Shown here in pieces: positions 35,512-46,538 of a stretch of 64,000 bases of DNA (within the stretch, counting starts at the first letter, position 1; each line of letters opens with the position of its first letter). The position numbers and the translations under genes are program-made. The DNA comes from Pascua guehoae (taxonomy: Eukaryota > Basidiomycota > Tremellomycetes > Trichosporonales > Trichosporonaceae), in NCBI GenBank assembly GCA_001600415.1, contig BCJX01000008.1, positions 65,851-129,850 on the forward strand, read 5' to 3'. The notes below the pieces were generated by a model, which saw nothing but the letters and a program-made list of their open reading frames with translations, did not search any database and had not been told where the DNA came from.

Positions 35512-36985
35512 CTACTTCCTGCGTCGCTTCTCGCGCTGCTTTTCGCGCTCCATCTCCTTTTCCTCTGCGCGCTCGGCCGTGATCGAGCCCTCGACCTTGC
35601 GCATCTTGGCCGTGTACTCTGCGTCCTTTTCGGCCTGCTCGCGCGCACGCTCGCCTGCGAGGAAGCGGTTGTCCTTGCGGAGCTCGCGGATCGCGCCCTT
35701 GCGCTCCTTCTTGTACTGAGCACGGAGCTTTGCGGTGGCGTTGCGCTCGACGTCCGGGTCGTAGTGTTTGCCGGGCGCAAAGTCGTCCTCGAACTTGGGC
35801 GCATACGAGGCAATGGGGATCGGCTTGTGGTCCTGCAGCATGAGGGGCTGGCGGGCATCGCGCGCAAAGCCGAGCTGGCGCGACAGGGCAGAGGTCGTCT
35901 GCTCGAACAGCGCCTTGAGCGCAGGGTCGAGCTTGGCCACGCGAGACCCCTCGAGAACAGCGAGGACGGGCGAAAAGAGCTCGATGAACGCGTCCGACGA
36001 AGAGTACATTGTCGCAAACGTCGAGATGAGCTGAAGAGCCACGGCTAGCAAGTCGGCCTTGTTCTGAGCCTCATCAGACTCCACGAGCGCAGACGTCAAG
36101 TTTGCTGGTCGTTGAGGCGCAACGCTGGTGGCCATCTGGATGTCGGACACAATGAGGTCGGGGAACGCAGTGACGCGGGGAGCATCCTTGCGACGTTTCA
36201 ACAGGGCCAGAACAGACGATGCCACAAAGTTGATCGCCTCGGGCACGATGCGCTTGGAGACGGACTCGTACTAGTTTGTTAGTCGACAGCATGCACAGAC
36301 AAGCTCACCTGAGAGATGATAGAGCAGAGGAAGAGACCAGAGGCAATGTCCACAATTCCGCGGATTCGGCTCTGGGACAGGTACTGTCCGATCAAAAGGA
36401 CTGCAGGTTGCACGACCGGGTGCGAAAAGTCGCTAGTGGACCATGTCGTCCCGACAAGGCGGAGGATGACGAGCTCGGGCGCCAAAGGCAGCGTCTTCGA
36501 GTCGGGGTTGCTGGGACCACGAGCAAGGCCGCGCTGCAGGTTCTTCTGCATGAGTGCCAACTTGGCGACATAGTGTGAAGCAGCCGTGAGGGGATTCAGC
36601 TTGACAAGTGCCGAGAGATGAGGACCGAGAGCCGAGATAATGTCGAATGGAGGCTCGTCCTGAGATGCGAGGATCAGAATGTAGTCGAGGAGGACGCCCA
36701 AGAACTCTTGCAGCTTTTCCTTGTTGCCCTGCGCGAGGCTCGGGTGGTGCAGAGCGCGGATACGCTGCACGACAATGGGAAGAGCAGAGTCGTCGAGGCC
36801 TTCGAGAAGGTCCTCAAACTCATCCACAGATGACGGGCACGGGAACGTATAGGGAATCTCCTTGGCGGCAGCCTTGGCCTTGAGCTTTTTAGACTTGGGC
36901 TTGGCCACGGGCACCAGTTCAGGGACCGAGTCGGCGTCGTCGTCCTCGTCCATCGCCTCGTCATCAAGATCTTCCATGTCCGAGA

Positions 36986-37031
<46 letters not shown>

Positions 37032-38438
37032 TTCGTCCTCGTCGTCGTCCTCATCTTCATCCTCATCCTCATCCTCATCCTCATCATCACTCCCCTCCTC
37101 CTCGTCGCTCTCGTCCACCTTCATGTTCTCAATGGCCTCGCGTGTCAGGCCCTCGCCAAGCAGCGAGATGCCACCATTCTCGTCCACGTCGCCTGCAAAG
37201 TCGTCGTCCAGGTCGTCGCCATCTGGTGCACGTTCCGTCTTGCGCTTTTTCCGCCCTCCCTCGTCGTCCTCGTCCTCCGAGTCTTCTCCGCGCATGCGCC
37301 GAAGACGCTTGGCCTCGGCCTCCTCCAGTCGCTCCTTCTCCTCGATGGCAAGCTCGTCCTCGGTCTTGGTGCGGTCCTTTGGCTTGGCACGCGCCTCAAA
37401 CGCAAGGCTGCGAACAAACTGGTCATAGTCCTTGTCGTTGTTCTCCTCGGGCTGGGGCGCAATCGTCCGTGTAGCACCAGGAAGCTGCACCTCTGGCCGG
37501 ACCGGTTTTGTGCCTCCCAAAAGCTCGCGGAGCTCGTCGAGACCCTCGTCGAGCTCCTCGCGGAGCTCAAGGTCGATCTCCTTCTGCCTCTGTCGCTCAA
37601 GCTAACGGTTAGCTGCCATCGTTGGCTGATGCTCACCTTGTGCTCTTTGCTCTTGGCAATGATCTCAGTCATAACCTCGTGCTTCGACTTTTGGCGCTCC
37701 TCGGGCTATACGCGTCAGCAGCTATCGCCCACATTTAGACTCACCTCTTCGTCCTCGTCGTCCCCAAAGCCGCCAAAGTGTTCACGAGACACCAACCGCC
37801 GGCTGATCCTGCCCTTGTCATCGTCCTCGTCGTCCTCTTCTCCAAAGCCCTGAGCGACAAAGTCATCTCCAGGGAGGTCCATGACGCTACGTCCGCCGTG
37901 TGTGAGGCCACCGAGAGCAAACCCGTCGTCGTCGCCAAAGCCGTCCTCGTCCTCGTCGTCGAGGTTGAACAGGCCCTTCTTGCCCTGACCCTTTTGCCGT
38001 TCGCGCGTGTAACGTTCAAGCATGCGGTCCTCGAGCGACATGGACGCGTCACCCTCACCAAAACGACGGTCACGGAACGTGCCGCGGTGGTCCTTGAGGT
38101 GGTGCTCTGTGAGAAGCGTTTTGCGCCGCTGCTCAATACCGGCTTGCCGGCTCGCTGTTGGGCGCCCAGTCACGCCCTTCAGGTTACGTCCACCAACATC
38201 GTGCTTGATCTAGACGGAATTAGACAATGACTCGACGCATTTGGCCCACCTTTGTCTCGCGCTCGTCAAACTTGTTGAACTTGGAGCGAATCTCCTCGAG
38301 CTTTGCAAACTTCTTGGCCCGGTCGACGTCCTGGGCACCGCCCTTTTTGCCCTTGCGGTCCTTTTTGGCTGCCGACTTGCGATTAAGTCCGGCCGAGCTG
38401 AGCGCAGCCTTGAGCTGCGCGAGCTGTGAGGGCGCCAT
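35512..38438 (-). CDS. NOP14: Nucleolar SSU processome protein Nop14
   Basis: Five exons (38250-38438, 37745-38209, 37637-37705, 36309-37601, 35512-36270) encode 924 residues, close to yeast Nop14. The conserved N-terminus contains AKKFAKLEEIRSKFNKFDERETKIKHDVGGRNLKGVTGRPTASRQAGIEQRRKTLL. A long acidic region follows, including an Asp/Glu tract. The conserved C-terminal half includes PEDF-like YTFPCPSSVDEFEDLLEG and ends in a Lys/Arg-rich tail (MEREKQREKRRRK), a nuclear and nucleolar signal. Nop14 is required for early 18S pre-rRNA cleavage and 40S assembly with Emg1 and Noc4. It shares a 291-nt divergent promoter with VPS34. Confidence 0.94.
36988..37088. repeat. Coding (TCG)n and (TCATCC)n repeat in NOP14
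   Basis: Fourteen consecutive TCG units, followed by mixed TCG/TCC/TCATCC units, encode on the minus strand a poly-Asp and Asp-Glu tract in the acidic domain of Nop14. The repeat is a multiple of three and keeps the frame. Confidence 0.9.
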
Positions 38439-38729
38439 GATGTATGTTGATGGGTGTGACTGATGTCAATACGTCTCCGATCTCCACCTAAAGATTGTTG
38501 TACAGATTCCCAGCGGCGGCGAGCGGCGAGATGTCAACTTTTGCTGATACCGAAAATCCACACACTTTGATTTGACGGAGATTCACCAAATGTCCGTGCG
38601 CCACCCACCTGTGTTGGCCAAGCTCATCTCACCAACGTCACCGCTATTTACACCGTCTCACCATTCTCCGCTCTTACTGTCTCTTCATTCCCCCCATCGA
38701 CACGCCCATGCTGAACACCTCTGCTCAGC
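38439..38729. promoter_or_regulatory. Shared divergent promoter, NOP14 and VPS34
   Basis: The start codons of the two genes are 291 bases apart on opposite strands. No TATA box or named element is obvious. Confidence 0.55.
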
Positions 38730-41700
38730 ATGCAGTCCGAACCATCAAAGGATAAAGACCTTTCATTCGCGAGGTTGAGCGACCTCGGCTTACACGTCGC
38801 TATCAAAATGTATGGACACCGCTGTGCCTCGTGCTGACCAGCAGTGTGTCGTTAGAGGGTAGCATAACGAAGCGCACATACACGGAGCTCCTAGAGAACG
38901 AGGAGCTTAGGCATTCCGGAATAGAGCAGGGGTAGGTTGCACCATGTTAGCGCTGCTCACCCGTCAGAGAACTAGCAGACCTCTATGTCACCTGCCAGCT
39001 ATGGACCGATGGCAAGGCCGAGACACTACCGTTCCGGACATCATGGAAAGCGTTCGCGCGATCATATCAGTGAGACGGCAGCCCATGGCGATAACTAATG
39101 CTACAGATGGAACCAGACTATTGTTCTGCCAATAACCTACCAAAGCCTCCTTGTCACCTCTCAACTGGCCTTCACAATCTGGAACGTACAAGGTGCAGGC
39201 AAGGCAGTCCCCGTCGGAGGGACAACGATGAGCATGTTTGGGCGCGACAGGTGAGGATTGTCCACCAGAATGGCACTAATCTCAAGAACGCTACGTCGAG
39301 GACAGCAGCGGCTTCACGTCCATCGGGGCGTCGAAGCGGACCCCAAGCCCGACACGACAACCCCTTGCGAGCTACCTTCTTCGGAGGACGAGATGGGCAG
39401 ACTCGAACATCTCGTAAAGGAGTATGAACGGGGCGATATCACCAAGATTGACTGGTTGGATCGGATGGCGTTCAGACAGATTGAACGTGCTCATTCGGTG
39501 AGAAAGTCTAATGTGATCGCCACTGACGTCCAGGCTGAGGCGAACAAATCGGACAACCTGTACCTCTACATTGACCTTCCTCGCTTCGACTTCCCTGTTG
39601 TCTTCTCAGAACAGGAGAGCCAGATCCCATATCCACCGGCGCCAGTTGCGCAACCACCACAAGCACATCCTCAGCCTCACATTGTCACGATCGACCTCAC
39701 GGCGGACAAGCACCTCTGGAGGCTTTGGGACCCAGATGCGTGGCGCGACAATCCCGTGGAGATCAAGCACCGCAAGCTCCTTCGAAGCCAAAGGCTTGGC
39801 GATGAGGGCCGAGACCTCAAGCCGGGTCCAGCTGATCGCGATCGGTTGAACGTGGGTTACGCTATTCCATGTCGGTTTACTGACCCAGCAGGAAATCTTC
39901 AGCTTACCACCAACCGCGTCACTATCTGCCAACGACAAGGATCTTCTGTGGAAATTCCGCTTTTCACTCTTTCGCACACCTCGCTCTCTTACCAAGTTCC
40001 TCAAGTGTGTCACCTGGTCCGACCCCGTCGAAGCCAAGCAAGCGACAGAGAAACTCTTGCCCTTGTGGGGTCAAGAGGTCGGTATGGATGATGCCCTCGA
40101 GCTCTTGGGCCCTGGATTCACAGATCGACGCGTACGCGCCTTTGCTGTGGAGCGCTTGCAACGCGCAGATGACGAGGTCAGTTGCAAAGGTGTGTGACAG
40201 GACTGACAAGCAGGAGATTCTTCTCTATCTCCTCCAACTAGTCCAAGCGCTCAAATTCGAAATGGAGCCGACTCCGTCCACACGCAGCCACCGGCGACGA
40301 GAGACAACCAACCATGAAGCGCAAGACAGCGGCTTGGCACAGTTCCTGATTGACCGCGCCGTCGCCAACCCTGTCTTTGGCACGACGTTTTACTGGTATC
40401 TGGTGATCGAGTGCAACAGGGTGACACCAACGGGCAAGATGTTTGGCCAGGTCGCTTTCAACTTTATGACAAAGCTACAAGAGGTACGTTTGTGTTGCGT
40501 TGTTGGTAGTGGTCCAGCCATCGGGAGGGAGGGAGTTGGTGTACTACTAGGAGAGTGCCTGGGGATGGCTTTCTTTGAAGTAGTGGGATTAGCACGCCGA
40601 GGCACAGGCAACCACGCTGGAGAGAAGAGAATGGCTCCGATTGAGGCTGACGATAGACTCGTGATGGTGCCGCGCAGCGCGACATCTACGTAGGCCAAGT
40701 TGAACTGATCGAGGCATTGTCCGCTCGTGCCAAGGAAATCCGCGTCTCGAAGGAAGCCCGATCGAAAAAGATTGACCGGCTGCGGGGGTACATTGCCGAG
40801 CCGAAACATGGCTTGAGCCCACTGCCAGCCCCATTGACGCTGCCTCTGGACCCCCGCGTCGTTGTCACTTCCATTGTGCCCGACAAGTCGAACATTTTCA
40901 AGTCGAATCTCTTGCCTCTGCATCTCTGGTTTGAAACCGCCAACGACGACTTGGACGAGGAGGACGAGATCAATGATGAGCCTCGACCACTGTACTCGAT
41001 CATCTTCAAGAGTGGTGATGATTTGCGGCAAGACCAGCTTGTCATCCAGCTCTTCAACTTGATGGATCGTCTATTGCGAAAGGAGAATCTCGACCTGCGT
41101 CTCAGCCCCTACCAAGTTTTGGCCACGTCTGCCAACGAGGGCATGATCCAGTTTGTCGAGAGCAAGAGTCTTGCGACGATCATGGCCGAGTACGGCAACC
41201 TGCAAAATTACTTGCGAGAGAACCACGCCGACGTTGGTGCCTTGGGGACATATGGCATCGAAGGCGGTGTCATGGACACCTTTGTCAGGAGCTGCGGTGA
41301 GTGGCAAAATGGCTCGATTCTATCGTCCTAGGTGTTTGTCGCTAACCTGCAGCTGGTTATTCGGTGCTCACCTATATTCTTGGTGTTGGCGATCGCCATT
41401 TAGACAACTTGATGCTTGCACCAGATGGTAGGCCGTTACACTGCTACCGTTGCTAACGACCCAGGCCACTTCTTCCATGTTGACTTTGGCTACATCCTCG
41501 GCCGAGACCCAAAGCCGTACCCTCCACCTGTCAAGGTGTGCAAGGAGATGGTCGACGCCATGGGCGGTACGGGTTCACCCTTCTACAACCGCTTTCAGAA
41601 TTTCTGCAGCACGGCATTCATTGGCCTGCGCAAGAATTCAAACCTCATTCTTAACCTCGTTGCGCTCATGGTCGATGCCGGAATTCAGGATATTCAATTA

Positions 41701-41947
41701 GAACCCGACAAGGCTGTCTGGAAGGTGCGTGAGCTGGAGTCCAGAATTTTACCTAACCCTCAGGTGCAAGAAAAGTTCATGCTGGATCTATCAGAAGAAG
41801 ACGCGATCAAGCAGTTCCAGGCGCTCCTCAGTGAGAACTCGTATCTCACCGCCATGTTTGATCGCATTCATGACTGGTAAGTTGAGGTTTGGGTGCTGAT
41901 GCCCGAGCACTGCTGACATCTTTAGGGCACAGTACCTTCGTGATTAA
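38730..41947 (+). CDS. VPS34: Class III phosphatidylinositol 3-kinase
   Basis: Thirteen exons (38730-38809, 38845-38931, 38968-39069, 39107-39250, 39287-39497, 39534-39851, 39889-40176, 40214-40483, 40678-41296, 41353-41427, 41465-41724, 41764-41876, 41926-41947) encode 862 residues. The N-terminal C2 domain is followed by a helical PIK domain ([13 protein letters not shown]..., [15 protein letters not shown]). The kinase domain has the catalytic loop [12 protein letters not shown] (D720) and the metal-binding DFG at D738. The C-terminus ends in HDWAQYLRD, the typical short membrane-contact helix. It makes PI3P in endosomal sorting and autophagy with Vps15 and Vps30. Introns of 36, 36 and 37 nt are at the small end, and two of its introns are stop-free multiples of three. 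Confidence 0.95.
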
Positions 41948-43379
41948 GGCCGTTCATGTTGTACCATGTTTTGTCCAGAATGCCACTGTGAGGCACGTTT
42001 GTGGTTGCGGTCTGTGGGTCCCGTCGAGGTAGGGTTTTCCAAGAGGAGACGTCATTCTTTTTGCTGCGCATACTACCTCGTCTGCCCCAAGTCTGCCAAG
42101 TTTACGTCGTCTCGTCTTATCTTTGCGCGAGGTGCCATTTTTCACACTCGGCAAACCTTCATGTTTGGGAGGAATGCTGATGACAAGGCTGGAGGAATGT
42201 AAATCGCGTATGCTGGCCCAATGCCGGCGGTGCGCTGTGGGGAGGGATCTATTTTCGGATGAGAAGAGCGGGCAAGGTTGGGTAGATCCAAAAAGAACAC
42301 ACTGAAGGGGAGGGACGTGGTCAGAACGGCTCCGGCAATGGGCACGGCGTACACGGTCAAGTTGGCGGGAGCGGAGAACAGGGCCGGCCGAAGCCGCTAG
42401 GATGCATGTGGCCAGTGGCCAGTGCCCACTACCCAGTGCCGCTGCAATAACAGAGCTCTGGAGTGAGGGGGGCCCCTGCGCGCCCTGTCTACCCTGTGCC
42501 ACTACCGACGGCACCGAAACGATCGGGCAATGGTGTGGGTTCTTGTTCTCTTCATACCCAAAGGGCAAAAAGGGGTTAATAGTTAATAGTTGGGTGGCGA
42601 CCACGTGGGCTCACCAGTAGTTTATGATTGCAATTGGCCAAGAGGACGCCGAGTGGCGCGTCGCCTTGCCCCCGATGCCGTCTTTTGCGGCGCACCTCTT
42701 CTCCACTCGCAAGACCACAATCTGCCATGGTCAAAGACAAGACATGCAAAGACCCCGGAATCGAAAGGTTGTTCCAGACGATGAATAGAGCTATGCCGCA
42801 GAGAGAGAGTTTTTTTTTTGCAAGATCCTCAGAGAGTAAGTGGAGGGGTTGTAGTATGACTATCGTGCCAGTCTTCAGGCACGCATCACGTACTCTGGGT
42901 TCACGAGGCAACGGATGGGGGCGGGGCGGGGGTGAGGGGGGAAGGAGGCAATGCAGCCAAAAGCAAGGGTGGGCGTTTGGAGCTAAGGCACTACTTTCGG
43001 AGGTGGGCCGAGATGGCATGCATGGCATGATGGCAATAATGGAGATGGAGATTCCAATGCAAACCCAAATACAAGGCATGGCATGGCATGCATGGCAGCC
43101 GTAGCCGCAAGCACAGTCGAAAGCCACACCCCACCGCGTCATACAGATATACTGTACTTCATACACCCAGCAGTGGCCAGTGGTGCGTTGGTTATCCATC
43201 CTCTCCATCTCATCCTACACCCTCGTCCCCCGGGCTGATCGCCGCCACCACCTCGTTCGACTAGGATCTACACGAAGCAGGAGCGTGCATTTCCGACTCC
43301 GGACATTGATCCATTTACCTCTTCTACAATATTATTATTCCATCCACGCCCCCCGCGCGCCGACTCGATCGTCTCACCC
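41948..43379. other. 1.4 kb intergenic region, no gene recognised
   Basis: Open frames exist on both strands, but none shows a family motif or splice model. A G-rich tract with quadruplex form lies at about 42917-42942 and ATGGCATGC-like repeats at about 43013-43100. The last 150 bases lead to the Zn2Cys6 gene start. Confidence 0.5.
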
Positions 43380-46356
43380 ATGGACAGCGGCCCGATGGAA
43401 CCGGCACCCGGTACGAGCAACATGCAAACGCGCGTCCCCACTGTCGTCTACTCGCCAACCACCACAGTGGATCATCTGCTCGTCACGTCTCCAAATCGCA
43501 ACTTTGTTCTGGCCCGACCATCGGGCCCATCATCAACTACGCCCACCACACACTCACACGCGGGGTCACTACAGACCACACATCCACCACCACCACCACC
43601 ACCGCACACGGACGCGCTGGGCCACGACTCGGCGCGCCCCTCTGTAGCAGCACTGTCGTCGGGTGCGGGCTCGGGCGCGGGCTCGGGTTCGGGGCAATCG
43701 TTGGGTACCACCTCGGGGCCGTCTGGCGCGTCCGGCGGCGGGGGTGGGGGAGGGGGCGGGTCGTCGTCGTCGGCTTCCGTGACCCGACGGCGAAAGTCGA
43801 TGCCTTCCACTGCACCCTATCCGTCGTCGTCTTCGCGCCCGGCCCCGATCCGTGCAGCCACGATGGGCATCAATTCCGACCACGCGATCGACGACGACAA
43901 CAACGAGTCTTCGCCCGCGACCGCCGCGGCTCAAGGGCTCGCAGGAGGGGCCAGCAGCAACAACAATAAAAAACCTCGATCAGGCTCGATGAACAATTCG
44001 GGGTCGGGCGCGGTACTGACAAGTGAGTTGTGCCGTGCTGGTGCTGCGCCGCTCCGCGCCGCTTTCCGCATCGCATCGCATTGCTGATACATCCAGGTTG
44101 TGAAGCATGCCGCAAGGGCAAGTGAGTAAATGACACACGCGCGCCCTTCCCCTCCCATTTTCTGCGCCATGCCGCATGCCCCGAGCCTCGTGCGCGCCGA
44201 GCCGTCCAACCGTAGGCCGGAGATGGGCATCGAGGCAGAGACAAGACCCCAAGGGGCCAACATGGGCAGCGCGCCTCACGCTCACGCCCCGCGCGTGCAC
44301 CCCCCCCCCCCCCCCACACGCAATGTCAACACACAGACATGCAGCGAGCGTTGCTGACTCACCCTCCAGGCGCCGGTGCGAGCCGTCCCCACTTGTTCCC
44401 CCAGACCATCCCGACGCGGCCAAGTTACCATGCGCGCGCTGTCGGAGGTTTGCTCACGAGTGCATCCGCATGCGGGTATCGCGCCGCAAAGGCCCCGCAC
44501 CAGTGTACGTCATGTCGCGGCCTGGTAGCCCATAGCCCCCCTCTACTGACACGCGGGATAGCGACTTGAGTGCCATTTCGGATGCTCAGCACGGGTTCAG
44601 CACGGGTCCCAGCTCTGCGGATCCAAATGCCGAGGCATCAAAGGCCCTCTCGTCGGCCTCGGGGAGCGCGCTGGGCTTTGACGCCGGCCCATCGTGAGTT
44701 TGTCGTGTGTTTGTCCCCTGGCTCGCGGCGCTAAATGCAGCAGGGGCGGCGTGCTCCCATCGCCTGGGTTCCCGCTCATGGCCGGCTCGCCCGATATGGG
44801 CATGACAGCAGCAGCAACAGCAGTACCGTCCAACCTCGATCAGATTTGTCCCCCACACGTGGTCGATACCATTATCAACCTCTTCTTTGACTATGTGTAC
44901 CCATTGACCCCGTGCCTGCATCGGCCGACATTCCTCGTCGATCTGGCCGCGCGCCGCGACCGGACTGACCCCATATTCTTTGCCCTCACTCTTGTCGTTC
45001 TTGCGTCGACCCTCGTGCAGGTCCCACGTGTACTGGTAAACCTCGACAAACAGGATGTCGAGGCCCTCGCGCGGCAATGTGTGCGGGTAGCCAGGTCCAA
45101 GACTGCCTACCTCTGGGAAGATCCTGTACCCATGCGCGCAGACTTTGGTGTGTACTGGCCGAGCTCGTCAGACGGCTAACAGCTTCAGTGGTCATCTTTT
45201 ACCTCGAGGGTATTGTCCACCTGCTGCTCGGTAACAATACAGCACATGTGATTGTCACCGCACAGGCCAATCAGTGCGCGCTCGCACTGCGCCTCAACGA
45301 AGAGTCGGTGCGTGACATGAATTTCCACCAACAGCTAGCTGGCGGGAGCTGACAAGGTCTAGAGCTACGAGGGTCTCAACCCCATCGAGTCTGAAATCCG
45401 GCGCCGAATCTACTGGCTCCTCTTCCAGGCAGACAAGAGCACAGCGTGCCTGCGCGCACGCACCATCTGCCTGCGCCTCGAGGACGCGGTGGGGCTGCGC
45501 CTCCCGACCGAGGTCGACGACGAGCAGATTACCGCCAACGGTATCCTGCCTCAGCCCCTGGGCCGCACGCCGACCATTATGGGTTTCAACGTGGTGACAA
45601 ACCTCTTCCGGATCCTCAACGACGCCCTGTTACTACAGCGGCGCAAGGCCGCGCCGTCAGTCGACAGCATCCTCGCCGACTTGCAAAATGTCAACCAACT
45701 GCGCGAGCGCGTCATGAACGCGGCGGTCGACGTGGCGACCCCGCTCCGGATCCGCCCCACGGGCGACTCGCGCGCGACGAGCCCGCTCAAGGGATGGGAG
45801 GACAATTTGGAGGCGCGCTTCCTGAGCTTTTTCGAGACGGGTGTCGCCGACAATCGCAACATTAACAGCTTCCTCGTCATGCAGGGCAACATTCTCGTCA
45901 CGCAGCAGGTCGTCCGCCTCGTCCTCTTGCAGACGCGCGAGGCGCTCCTCGTCCAGCTCGCCGCCCTCACGCAGATGCCCATGCAGGGTGTCGGCGGTCT
46001 TGCGGGTGTGCAGAACAACGAGGTCGCAGAGGACATTGCGTGCGATCTCCTCGACGGCTTGAACAGCCTCCCCGAGGAGTGTGTCGCGACCAACGGGCCG
46101 TCGTTGGTGCAGAAGGGTGCGTAGTGTGGGGGTGCGGGCATAATCTGACGTCCCAGTACGGTTTGTGGTGATTCAGCTCATGGAAAGCTCGACGGCAACA
46201 TCGCCGCAGGCTGTGCGAGCGTGAGTAGTTGACACGTGTGGCTCCGGCACGTAGCGAATGCTGACCATCAGACAAGGGCTGCTCATGCAGTTCCTCAGTG
46301 TCCTCAGCGTCATTGAGGGCATGTACACATTTGGGCGCGACGTATCTGCCGAATAG
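43380..46356 (+). CDS. Zn2Cys6 fungal transcription factor
   Basis: Nine exons (43380-44022, 44097-44121, 44370-44504, 44562-44693, 44741-45147, 45189-45307, 45363-46116, 46157-46220, 46272-46356) encode 787 residues. The first 215 residues are disordered (Pro, His, Gly and Ser runs). The zinc cluster reads CEACRKGKRRC then 17 residues then CARCRRFAHEC, with Cys spacing 2-6-17-2-6. A fungal transcription-factor middle domain starts near residue 330 (ICPPHVVDTIINLFFDYVYPLTPCLHRPTFL) and includes ESEIRRRIYWLLFQADKS. It is a nuclear DNA-binding regulator of unknown target. The neighbouring convergent GH3 gene could be a target, but this is only a guess. Confidence 0.9.
44300..44315. repeat. 16-nt poly(C) in Zn2Cys6 gene intron 2
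   Basis: An uninterrupted C run lies in the intron 44122-44369, about 55 bases upstream of its acceptor, with the transcript strand being C. Confidence 0.85.
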
Positions 46357-46538
46357 CGAACGGGCATTGTCAGAAGCATTTATACTGAGAGTCGACAGCG
46401 AATGCATGGGGTGCTTTTGTCTAGAATGCTGCTGCGAACTGCACGTCGAAACGGTCTAGGTCTCAAAACGGTCTAGGTGCATCTCAAAATGTTTAAATAG
46501 TGGTCTAGTATCATACACACGTTTGCGGTGAGGGCAGC

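Noticed and set aside
36862..37428. Ser-rich frame opposite NOP14
   Set aside because: Poly-Ser arises from reading the Asp/Glu repeat on the other strand.
41966..42202. Small plus-strand frame starting CPECHCEA, looking like a zinc motif
   Set aside because: Only one Cys pair, no second ligand set, and no conserved neighbourhood; it lies just past the VPS34 stop.
42576..43208. 210-codon minus-strand frame
   Set aside because: The upper part reads through ATGGCATGC repeats and the rest has no motif.
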